A DNA stretch of 16,784 nt. Source: JAKLHL01 sp964411885. GTDB taxonomy: Bacteria > Bdellovibrionota > JAFGOL01. The notes beneath the pieces were generated by a model. That model saw only the letters and a list, made by a program, of their open reading frames with translations. It made no database searches and was not told the DNA's origin. This document shows positions 1 through 6,926 of this stretch, piece after piece; the stretch's first letter is position 1, and each line of letters begins with the position of its first letter. The stretch spans positions 1-16,784 of the forward strand of contig CAYPMK010000030.1 of NCBI GenBank assembly GCA_964411885.1. The letters are read 5' to 3'. The position numbers were made by a program, and so were the translations under genes.

Positions 1-35
1 ACATAGTAAAGATATTAACAAATAGAATGTACAAA

Positions 36-64
36 TTGACAAAAAACTGTCCCTAACTAATACT
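36..64 (+). promoter_or_regulatory. Probable sigma70-type promoter of the pyrB operon
   Basis: A perfect TTGACA box lies at 36-41. Seventeen bases later AATACT at 59-64 is a 4/6 match to TATAAT. Transcription would begin near 71, giving a leader of only about 23 nt before the pyrB start. That is too short for a PyrR-type attenuator, so any pyrimidine control must act another way or lie upstream of the window. The -10 box is weak, so the call is tentative. Confidence 0.4.
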
Positions 65-93
65 CACCAAAAACATCCAAAGGAGCTTTTAAT

Positions 94-1038
94 ATGAAAG
101 GTTTTGACAAGAAGCACCTACTGGGAACAGAGAACCTGTCCAAAGAAGAAATAATGGACATCATGAATACAGCGAGAAGGTTTAAAGACCTAATGCAAAA
201 AGGACATGAAGTAATACCAACCATGCACGGCAAGATCGTTGTGTTAATGTTCTTTGAACCGTCTACAAGAACAAGAAGTTCTTTTGAAATAGCGGCAAAA
301 AGACTTGGAGCAGAAACAATAGACTTTTCTTCTATAAAGAGTGCAACAACAAAAGGTGAAACACTAATAGACACTGCAAAAAACTTAGAGGCCATGAGCC
401 CTCATGCCTTCGTAATAAGACATTCAAATTCAGGAGCACCGTATCTTCTTTCAAAGATACAGAACATCCCCGTAGTAAATGCAGGAGATGGTTTTCATGA
501 ACATCCAACACAGGCACTTTTAGACCTTATGACCATAATGGACTATAAGGGAGAAGTCTCTAAACTAAAAATATTGATAGTTGGTGACATAGCTCACTCA
601 AGGGTGGCAAGATCTAACATCTATAGTCTAAAAACAATGGGTGCCACAGTAAGTGTATGTGGTCCAGCAACGATGCTTCCACCAGATATACAAAAACTTG
701 GAGTAAGAACATATACAGACCTAAAATCTGCACTCCCAGAACAAGACGTTGTAATGATGTTAAGAATACAGGCAGAAAGAGGCGGCACAAGCAACCAGTT
801 CCCTACAGTAAGGGAGTATTCTCGTCACTGGGGCTTAAATAATAACAGTGTAAAGCTACTAAAACATGATGCCATAATAATGCACCCCGGACCAATGAAC
901 AGAGGTGTAGAAATATCACAGGCCGTTGCAGATTCTGAACGTTCTGTAATACTCCCACAAGTCACCAACGGCGTTGTAGTAAGAATGGCAATACTCCACA
1001 AAGTAACTAACGGTAAAAAAATAGAGGAGGTAATATAA
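94..1038 (+). CDS. pyrB: Aspartate carbamoyltransferase catalytic subunit
   Basis: PyrB condenses carbamoyl phosphate with L-aspartate to carbamoyl-L-aspartate, the committed step of de novo pyrimidine synthesis in the cytosol. The 314-residue length is typical of the catalytic chain. The carbamoyl-phosphate loop STRTRSSFE is at about residues 57-65, HPTQAL is mid-protein, and HPGPMNRG lies in the C-terminal aspartate-binding part. The ATG follows AAAGGAG at a good distance. The downstream dihydroorotase starts one base after this stop, so the two are almost certainly co-transcribed. No pyrI regulatory chain follows, and pyrC is a separate, full-length enzyme, as in the class of ATCases that associates with dihydroorotase. 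Whether the two proteins form a complex here cannot be read from sequence. Confidence 0.97.
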   Translation: MKGFDKKHLLGTENLSKEEIMDIMNTARRFKDLMQKGHEVIPTMHGKIVVLMFFEPSTRTRSSFEIAAKRLGAETIDFSSIKSATTKGETLIDTAKNLEAMSPHAFVIRHSNSGAPYLLSKIQNIPVVNAGDGFHEHPTQALLDLMTIMDYKGEVSKLKILIVGDIAHSRVARSNIYSLKTMGATVSVCGPATMLPPDIQKLGVRTYTDLKSALPEQDVVMMLRIQAERGGTSNQFPTVREYSRHWGLNNNSVKLLKHDAIIMHPGPMNRGVEISQAVADSERSVILPQVTNGVVVRMAILHKVTNGKKIEEVI

Positions 1039-1039
1039 G

Positions 1040-2317
1040 TTGAAGCTCCTTATAAAGAACGGAAGACTTATTTGTCCGGTACAGAACATAGACGATAAAA
1101 AAGACCTGATAATAGAAGATGGTGTAATAAAAGACATCGTAACCGGCAGTGCCAATGACAAAGATTTTGATAAAGTAATAGATGCAAGTGGCATGGTGGT
1201 AGCACCGGGGCTTATTGATATGCATGTACATTTAAGAGAACCCGGACACGAGGGTGCAGAAACAATAGCAACCGGAACTCTTGCTGGAGCAAGTGGTGGA
1301 TATACTGCACTTGCCTGCATGCCTAACACACATCCTGTTAACGACAATCCATATGTTACAGCGTATATAAAAACAAAGGCAAAAGAAGAAGGACTTATTA
1401 AAGTTTATCCTATAGGTGCAATAACCATTGGCCAAAGCGGAGAACAGTTGGCAGAAATAGGAGAAATGCTTAAGGCTGGGATAGTTGCAGTATCTGACGA
1501 CGGTAACTGTGTAATGAACTCTTACGTTATGAGAAAAGCAATGGACTACTGCAAGCAATTCAACATTCCTGTAATAGATCATTGCGAAGACACCAACTTA
1601 AAAGGCGAAGGAGTAATGAACGAAGGCTATTATTCCATGAAGCTTGGTTTAAGAGGTGTTCCTGCTGTCAGCGAAGAGATAATGGTATCAAGGGATATCG
1701 CTCTTTCTAATCACACAGGATGTAAAACACACATAGCACATATATCATGTGAAGGCAGTATAAGAGTAATAGCAGATGCAAAAGAGGACGGAGTTCCAAT
1801 AACAGCAGAAGTCACTCCACACCATATTTTTCTTACAGAAGAAGCTGTTAGCGACTATGATCCTAACACCAAGGTGAATCCACCGTTAAGGACAGAAAAA
1901 GATACTAAGGCCATAAGACAGGCCATAAAAAGTGGAATAATAGATTGTATAGCAACAGATCATGCTCCACACAGCGTAGAGAAAAAAGACATAGAATATC
2001 AGCTTTCAAAAAGCGGGATGATAGGTCTTGAAACAGCATTACCACTTTGTCTTGATCTCGTGCATCAAAACGACATAAACCTTATGACACTCATAAAACT
2101 GATGTCCACCAATCCAGCAAAAATATTAGGAGTAAGTGGTGGAAGTCTTGAAAAAGGGAAACCTGCAGACGTAGTTATATTCAACCTTAATGAAGAATGG
2201 ACATACACAGAAGACAAGATACTTTCAAAAAGTAAGAACACACCTTTCAAGGGACGTAAAATGAAAGGCAAGGTAAGATATACTATCTGCGACGGAAAAA
2301 TAGTTTGGAGTGCGTAA
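1040..2317 (+). CDS. pyrC: Dihydroorotase (class I)
   Basis: PyrC cyclises carbamoyl-aspartate to dihydroorotate, the step after PyrB. The 425-residue length and motifs are those of the class I, metal-dependent amidohydrolase form: HVHLREPG with zinc ligands His62 and His64, DDG near residue 155, the HIAHIS and TPHH segments, and ATDHAPHS with the catalytic Asp. The start is TTG, chosen because GAGGAGG at 1024-1030 is ideally placed and the reading opens directly into the typical N-terminal beta-strand (LLIKNGRL). It begins one base after the pyrB stop, so translational coupling is likely. The C-terminal strand motifs (GKPADVVIFN and the final GKIVW) are intact, so the gene is complete. Confidence 0.97.
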   Translation: MKLLIKNGRLICPVQNIDDKKDLIIEDGVIKDIVTGSANDKDFDKVIDASGMVVAPGLIDMHVHLREPGHEGAETIATGTLAGASGGYTALACMPNTHPVNDNPYVTAYIKTKAKEEGLIKVYPIGAITIGQSGEQLAEIGEMLKAGIVAVSDDGNCVMNSYVMRKAMDYCKQFNIPVIDHCEDTNLKGEGVMNEGYYSMKLGLRGVPAVSEEIMVSRDIALSNHTGCKTHIAHISCEGSIRVIADAKEDGVPITAEVTPHHIFLTEEAVSDYDPNTKVNPPLRTEKDTKAIRQAIKSGIIDCIATDHAPHSVEKKDIEYQLSKSGMIGLETALPLCLDLVHQNDINLMTLIKLMSTNPAKILGVSGGSLEKGKPADVVIFNLNEEWTYTEDKILSKSKNTPFKGRKMKGKVRYTICDGKIVWSA

Positions 2318-2325
2318 TACTTTAA

Positions 2326-4077
2326 GTGAAATACAAGATACAAGGACAAGGCGAACCCATAATAATACTTAGGGGACTAGGAAGAACCTTTGATTACTGG
2401 CTTGATTTTGAGAACGAACTAGCCAAACACTTTAAAGTTGTAATGATAAATCTTCCCGGAACAGACGACGATAAAGACACCACACCACTAACCATAAAAG
2501 CATCTGCAATAAGTGTGGTAAATAAATTAAAAGAAATAAAACAAGAAATAGGAGAAGCTCCTTATAACTTTTTTGGGCTTTCTTTAGGTGGTTTAACCGC
2601 CCTTGCAATAGCATATCATTATCCAAAATTAGTAAAAAAAGTTTGTGCAGGGGCTTCCAGCATAACACAACTAAGTCACAAAAGAATGAACCTGTTCCCT
2701 CTAATAAACATACTACTCATGAACTTAGAGCCTGTAGGGCCTATCTTCCCTCACAAAAAGATTGGTAAATTTTTAGTCAGCAAACATTTCTTAGAAGAGC
2801 ATCCAGAGCTTGTTGATATTTGGGATAAACTTTGGATACAACAAAAACTAAGTAAAAAGAATTTCTTTAAACAAATGGTGTCTGCCCTATTCTCTTTAAC
2901 ACCGAGTATGTTAAAAAAAATAAAAGTACCTGCACTAATATTATCTGGAGAAGAAGATCAACTTGTACCCTTTGAGAATTCTGAACTAATAAAAAACTGC
3001 ATCCCTAATTCTGCACATATAAGTTTTCCACGAACCGGCCACGACCTTACCACCGAGCATCCAGAACTTGTTGCCAAGATACTAAGGGATTTTAGTTCTG
3101 ATATTAGCCTTGATGTACTAAAAGATCGATATCAAACAGTAAAAGAAAGTCCTGAGGTAAAAAAGATAAGGATATTATCAGAAAAATTCCCAGAACTAAT
3201 AAAAATGGAACTACTGGACCACATAGAACACAACGGATACAGAGCACCTGTTTACGCTTTTTATATAGGACATAAACCAGATCCAAAACTTCCCACCGTG
3301 GCGTTCTTTTCTTGTTTTCACGGCGTTGAATGGATAGGGGGAAAAGTCCTTAGCGACTACATAGAACATATAGTAAGGGATATAAACTGGGACACAGATG
3401 CAAGGACTAATATTGCAAAGATAAATATTTGTGGGATACCGGTTGTTAATCCAGTGGGAAGAGTAGAAAGAACAAGACAAAATGCTAGGGGAATAGACCT
3501 AATGAGGAACGCCCCTGTTATTGCAGAAAAAGCATTGTTCCTTTTAGGCGGACAAAAATGGTCTAAAAACTTACCTTGGTACATGGGAGAAGGAATAGAA
3601 AAAGAGAACCAGATAGTGTTAAACTTTTTAGACGAAAACGTGTTCCCTTCTGACTTTAAGATAACACTTGATATACACAGTGCATTCTTGAGACATCCAA
3701 GAATATGGATGCCATATGCTTCTGGAAAAAGTGTTCCAGATAAAGAAAAAAAGATCTTCATGGAAATAAAAAAATATCTTTATACAATATATAAACATCA
3801 CCCTTATAAATACGAAAAACAGACCAACCTATACAGCACCCACGGTGATTTTTGGGATTATAATTTTGATAAATATCTGGCAAAAGGTAATGGGACATAT
3901 TTACCTCTAACATTAGAGATAAGCTCTTACAAATGGGCGGTAAGGAACATCCTTTCTAGATGGACCATGGAAGCCATATTCAATCCTCTTGATAGACGTA
4001 AAGGCAGAGATGAATATATAAAACATATGATGATCTTTGACTTCATCATCAAGTTCGCAAAAAACTACCAACACTAA
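2326..4077 (+). CDS. Fusion of alpha/beta hydrolase and M14-type zinc carboxypeptidase
   Basis: This 583-residue protein combines two hydrolases. Residues 1 to about 260 are an alpha/beta-hydrolase fold: nucleophile elbow GLSLGG with Ser86, candidate acid Asp211 in SGEEDQLVP, and His239 in RTGHD, a complete Ser-Asp-His triad. Residues from about 295 to the end resemble M14 metallocarboxypeptidases: HGVE gives zinc ligands His332 and Glu335, NP...RQN...GIDLMRN matches the substrate-binding block (Arg384, Asn386), DIHS supplies the third ligand His451, and LTLEIS supplies the likely catalytic Glu531. Both active sites look intact. The GTG start lies 8 nt after the pyrC stop with only a distant GGAG upstream; a conserved-looking first strand supports it. 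No signal peptide is seen, so it is probably cytosolic. The substrate is unknown; an ester plus amide or peptide processing role is inference. Its 3' end overlaps the opposing merR gene by 4 nt. Confidence 0.85.
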   Translation: MKYKIQGQGEPIIILRGLGRTFDYWLDFENELAKHFKVVMINLPGTDDDKDTTPLTIKASAISVVNKLKEIKQEIGEAPYNFFGLSLGGLTALAIAYHYPKLVKKVCAGASSITQLSHKRMNLFPLINILLMNLEPVGPIFPHKKIGKFLVSKHFLEEHPELVDIWDKLWIQQKLSKKNFFKQMVSALFSLTPSMLKKIKVPALILSGEEDQLVPFENSELIKNCIPNSAHISFPRTGHDLTTEHPELVAKILRDFSSDISLDVLKDRYQTVKESPEVKKIRILSEKFPELIKMELLDHIEHNGYRAPVYAFYIGHKPDPKLPTVAFFSCFHGVEWIGGKVLSDYIEHIVRDINWDTDARTNIAKINICGIPVVNPVGRVERTRQNARGIDLMRNAPVIAEKALFLLGGQKWSKNLPWYMGEGIEKENQIVLNFLDENVFPSDFKITLDIHSAFLRHPRIWMPYASGKSVPDKEKKIFMEIKKYLYTIYKHHPYKYEKQTNLYSTHGDFWDYNFDKYLAKGNGTYLPLTLEISSYKWAVRNILSRWTMEAIFNPLDRRKGRDEYIKHMMIFDFIIKFAKNYQH

Positions 4078-4460
4078 TCTTTTTTTGCTTTAAGATAAAT
4101 ATCACAACTCCTACAAGACTTTTCACAGGCATTCTTTGTAAGTTCCCAACAACGCTTTCCTCTTTCTTTGAGTACAGAGCAATTAGATCTTACATTTGGA
4201 GGACAGTCCTTTAACTTCCAACACGGAAGTAATTCCAATAATTTTTTTATTCCGGGAATACTTAAATTCTGTTCATGTATAAGTTTACGAAGACATTGAA
4301 CCCATACAATATCATTCTGAGAAAAAAAACGTTTTCCACCTCTCCTTTCTGGTTTTATCAATCCTTCGCTCTCGTATATACGAAGCGTTCTTGGATGAAC
4401 GTCTAATATCTTTGCCGCTACACACATGGGGTAAACTGGTAAGTTCTCTTTTATTTGCAT
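4074..4460 (-). CDS. MerR-family transcriptional regulator with cysteine-rich C-terminal tail
   Basis: The protein has 128 residues. Residues 10-78 form a MerR/HspR-like winged helix: AAKILDVHPRTLRIYESEGL is the helix-turn-helix, followed by the RRGGKRFFS wing and a helical segment. The tail from residue 79 carries seven cysteines (80, 86, 94, 104, 112, 116, 119), including a Cys-x3-Cys-x2-Cys cluster and two Cys-Trp steps. This could bind a metal or an Fe-S cluster, but it is not the SoxR cysteine pattern. The gene is divergent from the NifX/MinD/Mrp operon and shares with it a perfect 38-bp palindrome, its likely operator, so autoregulation together with control of that operon is the natural inference. 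The ATG has AGGA 4 nt upstream. Helix-turn-helix assignment is firm; ligand and direction of regulation are unknown. Confidence 0.88.
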   Translation of the reverse strand: MQIKENLPVYPMCVAAKILDVHPRTLRIYESEGLIKPERRGGKRFFSQNDIVWVQCLRKLIHEQNLSIPGIKKLLELLPCWKLKDCPPNVRSNCSVLKERGKRCWELTKNACEKSCRSCDIYLKAKKD

Positions 4461-4490
4461 AAAATCCTAAAAAAATTAAAATAGTAATTT

Positions 4491-4528
4491 ATATTACACT
4501 TGACAATTTAAATTGTCAAGTGTAATAT
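4491..4528. promoter_or_regulatory. Perfect 38-bp palindrome: operator with mirrored divergent promoters
   Basis: The two 19-base arms (4491-4509 and 4510-4528) are exact reverse complements. The core reads CTTGACA-N8-TGTCAAG. On the + strand TTGACA (4500-4505) is followed after 17 bases by TAATAT (4523-4528). By symmetry the - strand has TTGACA (4519-4514) and TAATAT (4496-4491) with the same spacing. Two overlapping promoters, one for merR and one for the nifX-like operon, are therefore embedded in one operator. The core resembles in layout the HspR-binding HAIR element (CTTGAGT-N7-ACTCAAG), fitting the HspR-like helix-turn-helix next door. Binding by that regulator is inferred. Confidence 0.88.
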
Positions 4529-4558
4529 CTCCTAAAAGCTAACAAAAAGGAGTTTACC

Positions 4559-4921
4559 ATGAAAATAGCAATTACTACAAAAGGTAAAGATCTTGATTCT
4601 AAAATAGATCCAAGATTTGGGAGAGCAGAATCCTTCATTATATATGATACAAAAGAATGTAAGTATGAAGTAATAGACAACATACAAAACGTAGAATCGC
4701 AACAGGGAGCCGGTATACAAGCCGCACAGAACATCGTAGATAAAGGAGCAAATGCACTTATTACTGCACATTGTGGGCCAAAAGCATTTAGGGTCTTAAG
4801 CTCTGCAGGTGTAAAAATATATGTTCTAGGAGAAGGATCCGTTAGGACTGCTATAGAAAGATTCAAAAACAATAAATTACAAGAAATGAGTGATCCAAAC
4901 ACAGAAGGACATTGGATGTAA
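4559..4921 (+). CDS. NifX/NifB-C-like cofactor-binding family protein (dinitrogenase iron-molybdenum cofactor biosynthesis fold)
   Basis: This is a 120-residue stand-alone protein of the NifX / NifB-C-terminal / NafY fold family, whose better-known members bind Fe-S-Mo cofactor precursors. It shows the family's pattern: MKIAITTKG, DPRFGRAESFIIYD, a QGAGIQAAQ helix, and an ALITAHCGPKAF turn followed by an AGVKIYVLGEG strand. No nif structural genes are nearby, so a role in nitrogenase is not supported; family members in this kind of cluster are generally uncharacterised. It is the first gene of the operon, with AAGGAG 6 nt before the ATG and the palindromic promoter just upstream. His and Cys in the HCG turn are candidate metal or cluster ligands. 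A second copy of this domain is fused to the Mrp ATPase downstream. Confidence 0.87.
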   Translation: MKIAITTKGKDLDSKIDPRFGRAESFIIYDTKECKYEVIDNIQNVESQQGAGIQAAQNIVDKGANALITAHCGPKAFRVLSSAGVKIYVLGEGSVRTAIERFKNNKLQEMSDPNTEGHWM

Positions 4922-4950
4922 TACTAACTTAATATAGGAGGGAACTATTT

Positions 4951-5220
4951 ATGCCAAGGATGAATGGAACAGGACCTATGGGAATGGGATCAATGACAGG
5001 GCGTGGTATGGGCAGATGCACGGGGATAAATAGAGGATTTGGTTATGGTATGGGACGCGGTATGGGTAGAGGATTCGGTTATGGTTTTGTCATGAACCAA
5101 AATTCTACTTATTCCACAACTAAAGAAGAAGAATTAAACACACTAAAAAATGAAGCTAGCGTTATAGAGAATCATTTAGATGAAATCAAAAAAAGGATAA
5201 CAGAATTAGAAAAAGAATGA
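4951..5220 (+). CDS. DUF5320-type small protein: Gly/Met/Arg-rich head, coiled-coil tail
   Basis: This 89-residue protein has two parts. Residues 1-48 are almost all Gly, Met, Arg, Phe and Tyr, with repeated GMGRG and GFGYG units, the start MPRMNGTGPMG typical of the DUF5320 group, and one Cys (residue 23). Residues 58-89 are a charged heptad-like helix, probably a coiled coil for oligomerisation. Function is unknown for the family; it recurs beside NifX-like and MinD-like ferredoxin ATPases in anaerobes. Methionine-rich segments can bind soft metals, but that is speculation here. AGGAGGG at 4936-4942 gives a strong ribosome site. Its stop overlaps the start of the next gene by 4 nt (ATGA), implying translational coupling. 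Confidence 0.82.
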   Translation: MPRMNGTGPMGMGSMTGRGMGRCTGINRGFGYGMGRGMGRGFGYGFVMNQNSTYSTTKEEELNTLKNEASVIENHLDEIKKRITELEKE

Positions 5221-6062
5221 ATATAGCCGTTGCTAGTGGAAAAGGTGGTACAGGAAAAAGTACAATATCAACTAATCTAGCGTATCTATTGTCTGAAGAG
5301 TACAAAGATGTTGCTATTATAGACTGCGATGTTGAAGAACCAAACTGCCATATCTTTTTAAAACCACTTATAGAAAAAACAGATAAAACTTATTCTGAAA
5401 TACCAAAAATAGACAATCTTAAATGTAACTCTTGCAGAAAGTGTATTGAAGTATGTGAATTCAATGCTCTTGCAATGATAGGGAAAGAGCTTTTGGTATT
5501 CCCCGAGCTCTGTCATTCTTGTGGAGCTTGCTGGGAACTATGTCCTAATAATTCTATGACTAGGACACACAAAGAAATTGGCATTATAGAACAAGGTCGG
5601 TCTGACAAACTTTACTTCATTCATGGAAAAACAAAGATCGGTGAACCGATGTCACCACCTTTAATAAAGAAAATAAAACAAGCAGGCAAAAAACATAAAA
5701 TACAAATATGGGATTGCCCTCCCGGAACATCTTGTCCCGTAATAAATGCGGTAGAAGGAGCAGACATCGTATTAATGGTAACAGAACCAACTCCATTTGG
5801 ACTTTATGATCTAAAGTTAGCAATAGATGTTATGAATAAATTAAAGAAACAAATATTCATAATAATAAATAAATCATCAGAAAATGATGAAATAATAGAT
5901 TCGTATGCAAAAGAAAATAACATAAAAATACTAACAAGAATCCCAGACGATAAACGTATAGCTGTTTCTTATTCAAACGGGGCTTTGATACTTAAAGAAC
6001 TACCAGAATATATAACTGCTTTTAAACCAATAATAGAAATTATCGAAGGAATAAAAGAATGA
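5217..6062 (+). CDS. MinD-superfamily P-loop ATPase with inserted 2x[4Fe-4S] ferredoxin domain (first copy)
   Basis: The 281-residue protein has a deviant Walker A motif GKGGTGKS (residues 8-15) and the switch segment DCDVEEPN (36-43). A bacterial ferredoxin insert follows, with CysxxCysxxCysxxxCys at 70/73/76/80 and again at 99/102/105/109. After it come WDCPPGTSCP (Walker B-like) and VTEPTPFGLYDL. The architecture is that of the MinD-superfamily ATPases containing an inserted ferredoxin domain, thought to couple nucleotide-driven dimerisation to electron transfer or cluster handling; the substrate is not established. It probably acts in the cytosol, since no C-terminal amphipathic membrane anchor is evident. 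It overlaps genes on both sides by 4 nt, so it is made with the next paralogue, perhaps as a heterodimer. Confidence 0.93.
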   Translation: MNIAVASGKGGTGKSTISTNLAYLLSEEYKDVAIIDCDVEEPNCHIFLKPLIEKTDKTYSEIPKIDNLKCNSCRKCIEVCEFNALAMIGKELLVFPELCHSCGACWELCPNNSMTRTHKEIGIIEQGRSDKLYFIHGKTKIGEPMSPPLIKKIKQAGKKHKIQIWDCPPGTSCPVINAVEGADIVLMVTEPTPFGLYDLKLAIDVMNKLKKQIFIIINKSSENDEIIDSYAKENNIKILTRIPDDKRIAVSYSNGALILKELPEYITAFKPIIEIIEGIKE

Positions 6063-6925
6063 AAGAACTTGTGATCATAAGTGGTAAGGGAGGCACGGGT
6101 AAAACAAGTATAACAGCTTGTTTTGCTTCTTTGGCAAACAATAAAGTAATGGTGGACTGTGACGTTGATGCGGCAGATCTACACTTGATATTAAAACCAG
6201 AAATACAAGTAAGAAATGATTTTTTTGGTGGTAAAGAAGCTAAAATAAACAGATCAAAATGTATTGAGTGTGGCAGGTGCATAGAACTATGTCGTTTTGA
6301 AGCAATATCAAATGATTTTGTTGTGAATGAAGTAAAATGTGAGGGTTGTGGACTATGTTATAGGGTATGCCCTAGTAACGCCATCGATTTTGAAAAAAAA
6401 TTATCTGGCGAATGGTACGGATCAAACACAAGATTTGGCAAACTTGTACACGCCAAATTAGGTGTAGCAGAAGAAAATTCAGGCAAACTTGTCAGCAAAA
6501 TCCGATCATATGCAAAAGACCTTGCAGAACGATTAAATCTAGATTTTATAATAGTTGATGGTTCCCCGGGTGTTGGATGTCCAGTAATAGCATCTATTAC
6601 TGGAACTTCTTTGGCTTTAATAGTTGTAGAACCAACATTATCTGGTTTGCATGATTTTGAAAGAGTATATCAACTAACAAAACATTTCAACATTCCAACC
6701 TGTATTTGTATAAACAAGGAAGACCTAAATAAATCATTAAGTAAAAAAATTAATGATTTTTGTAATAAAAATAATCTAGACGTGGTAGGGTCCATACCAT
6801 ACACAAAAGATTTTACTTTAGCCCAGATTAAAGAAAAAACTTTAGTAGAATTTTGTGACACAAAGATAACTCAAAAGATAAAGACAATGTGGTCTAAAAT
6901 AGAGAATAAATTATTAGGAGAATAA
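6059..6925 (+). CDS. MinD-superfamily P-loop ATPase with inserted 2x[4Fe-4S] ferredoxin domain (second copy)
   Basis: This 288-residue paralogue of the preceding gene has the same domain order: GKGGTGKT (residues 9-16), VDCDVDAADLH (32-42), ferredoxin cysteines at 68/71/74/78 and 94/97/100/104, then IIVDGSPGVGCP and VVEPTLSGLHD. Divergence from the first copy is considerable outside the motifs (for example DGSPG in place of DCPPG), so this is an old duplication with probably distinct roles. The tandem pair is a recurring arrangement in anaerobes. GAAGGA 8 nt upstream provides a ribosome site even though the start overlaps the previous stop. All eight cluster cysteines are present. Confidence 0.93.
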   Translation: MKELVIISGKGGTGKTSITACFASLANNKVMVDCDVDAADLHLILKPEIQVRNDFFGGKEAKINRSKCIECGRCIELCRFEAISNDFVVNEVKCEGCGLCYRVCPSNAIDFEKKLSGEWYGSNTRFGKLVHAKLGVAEENSGKLVSKIRSYAKDLAERLNLDFIIVDGSPGVGCPVIASITGTSLALIVVEPTLSGLHDFERVYQLTKHFNIPTCICINKEDLNKSLSKKINDFCNKNNLDVVGSIPYTKDFTLAQIKEKTLVEFCDTKITQKIKTMWSKIENKLLGE

Positions 6926-6926
6926 A

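Noticed and set aside
57..395. A 112-codon open frame on the - strand opposite pyrB
   Set aside because: It mirrors the conserved pyrB coding frame and has no independent signals.
4516..4902. A 128-codon open frame on the - strand opposite the NifX-like gene
   Set aside because: It is a shadow of a clearly coding gene, has no ribosome site and would cross the palindromic promoter; its translation resembles no family.
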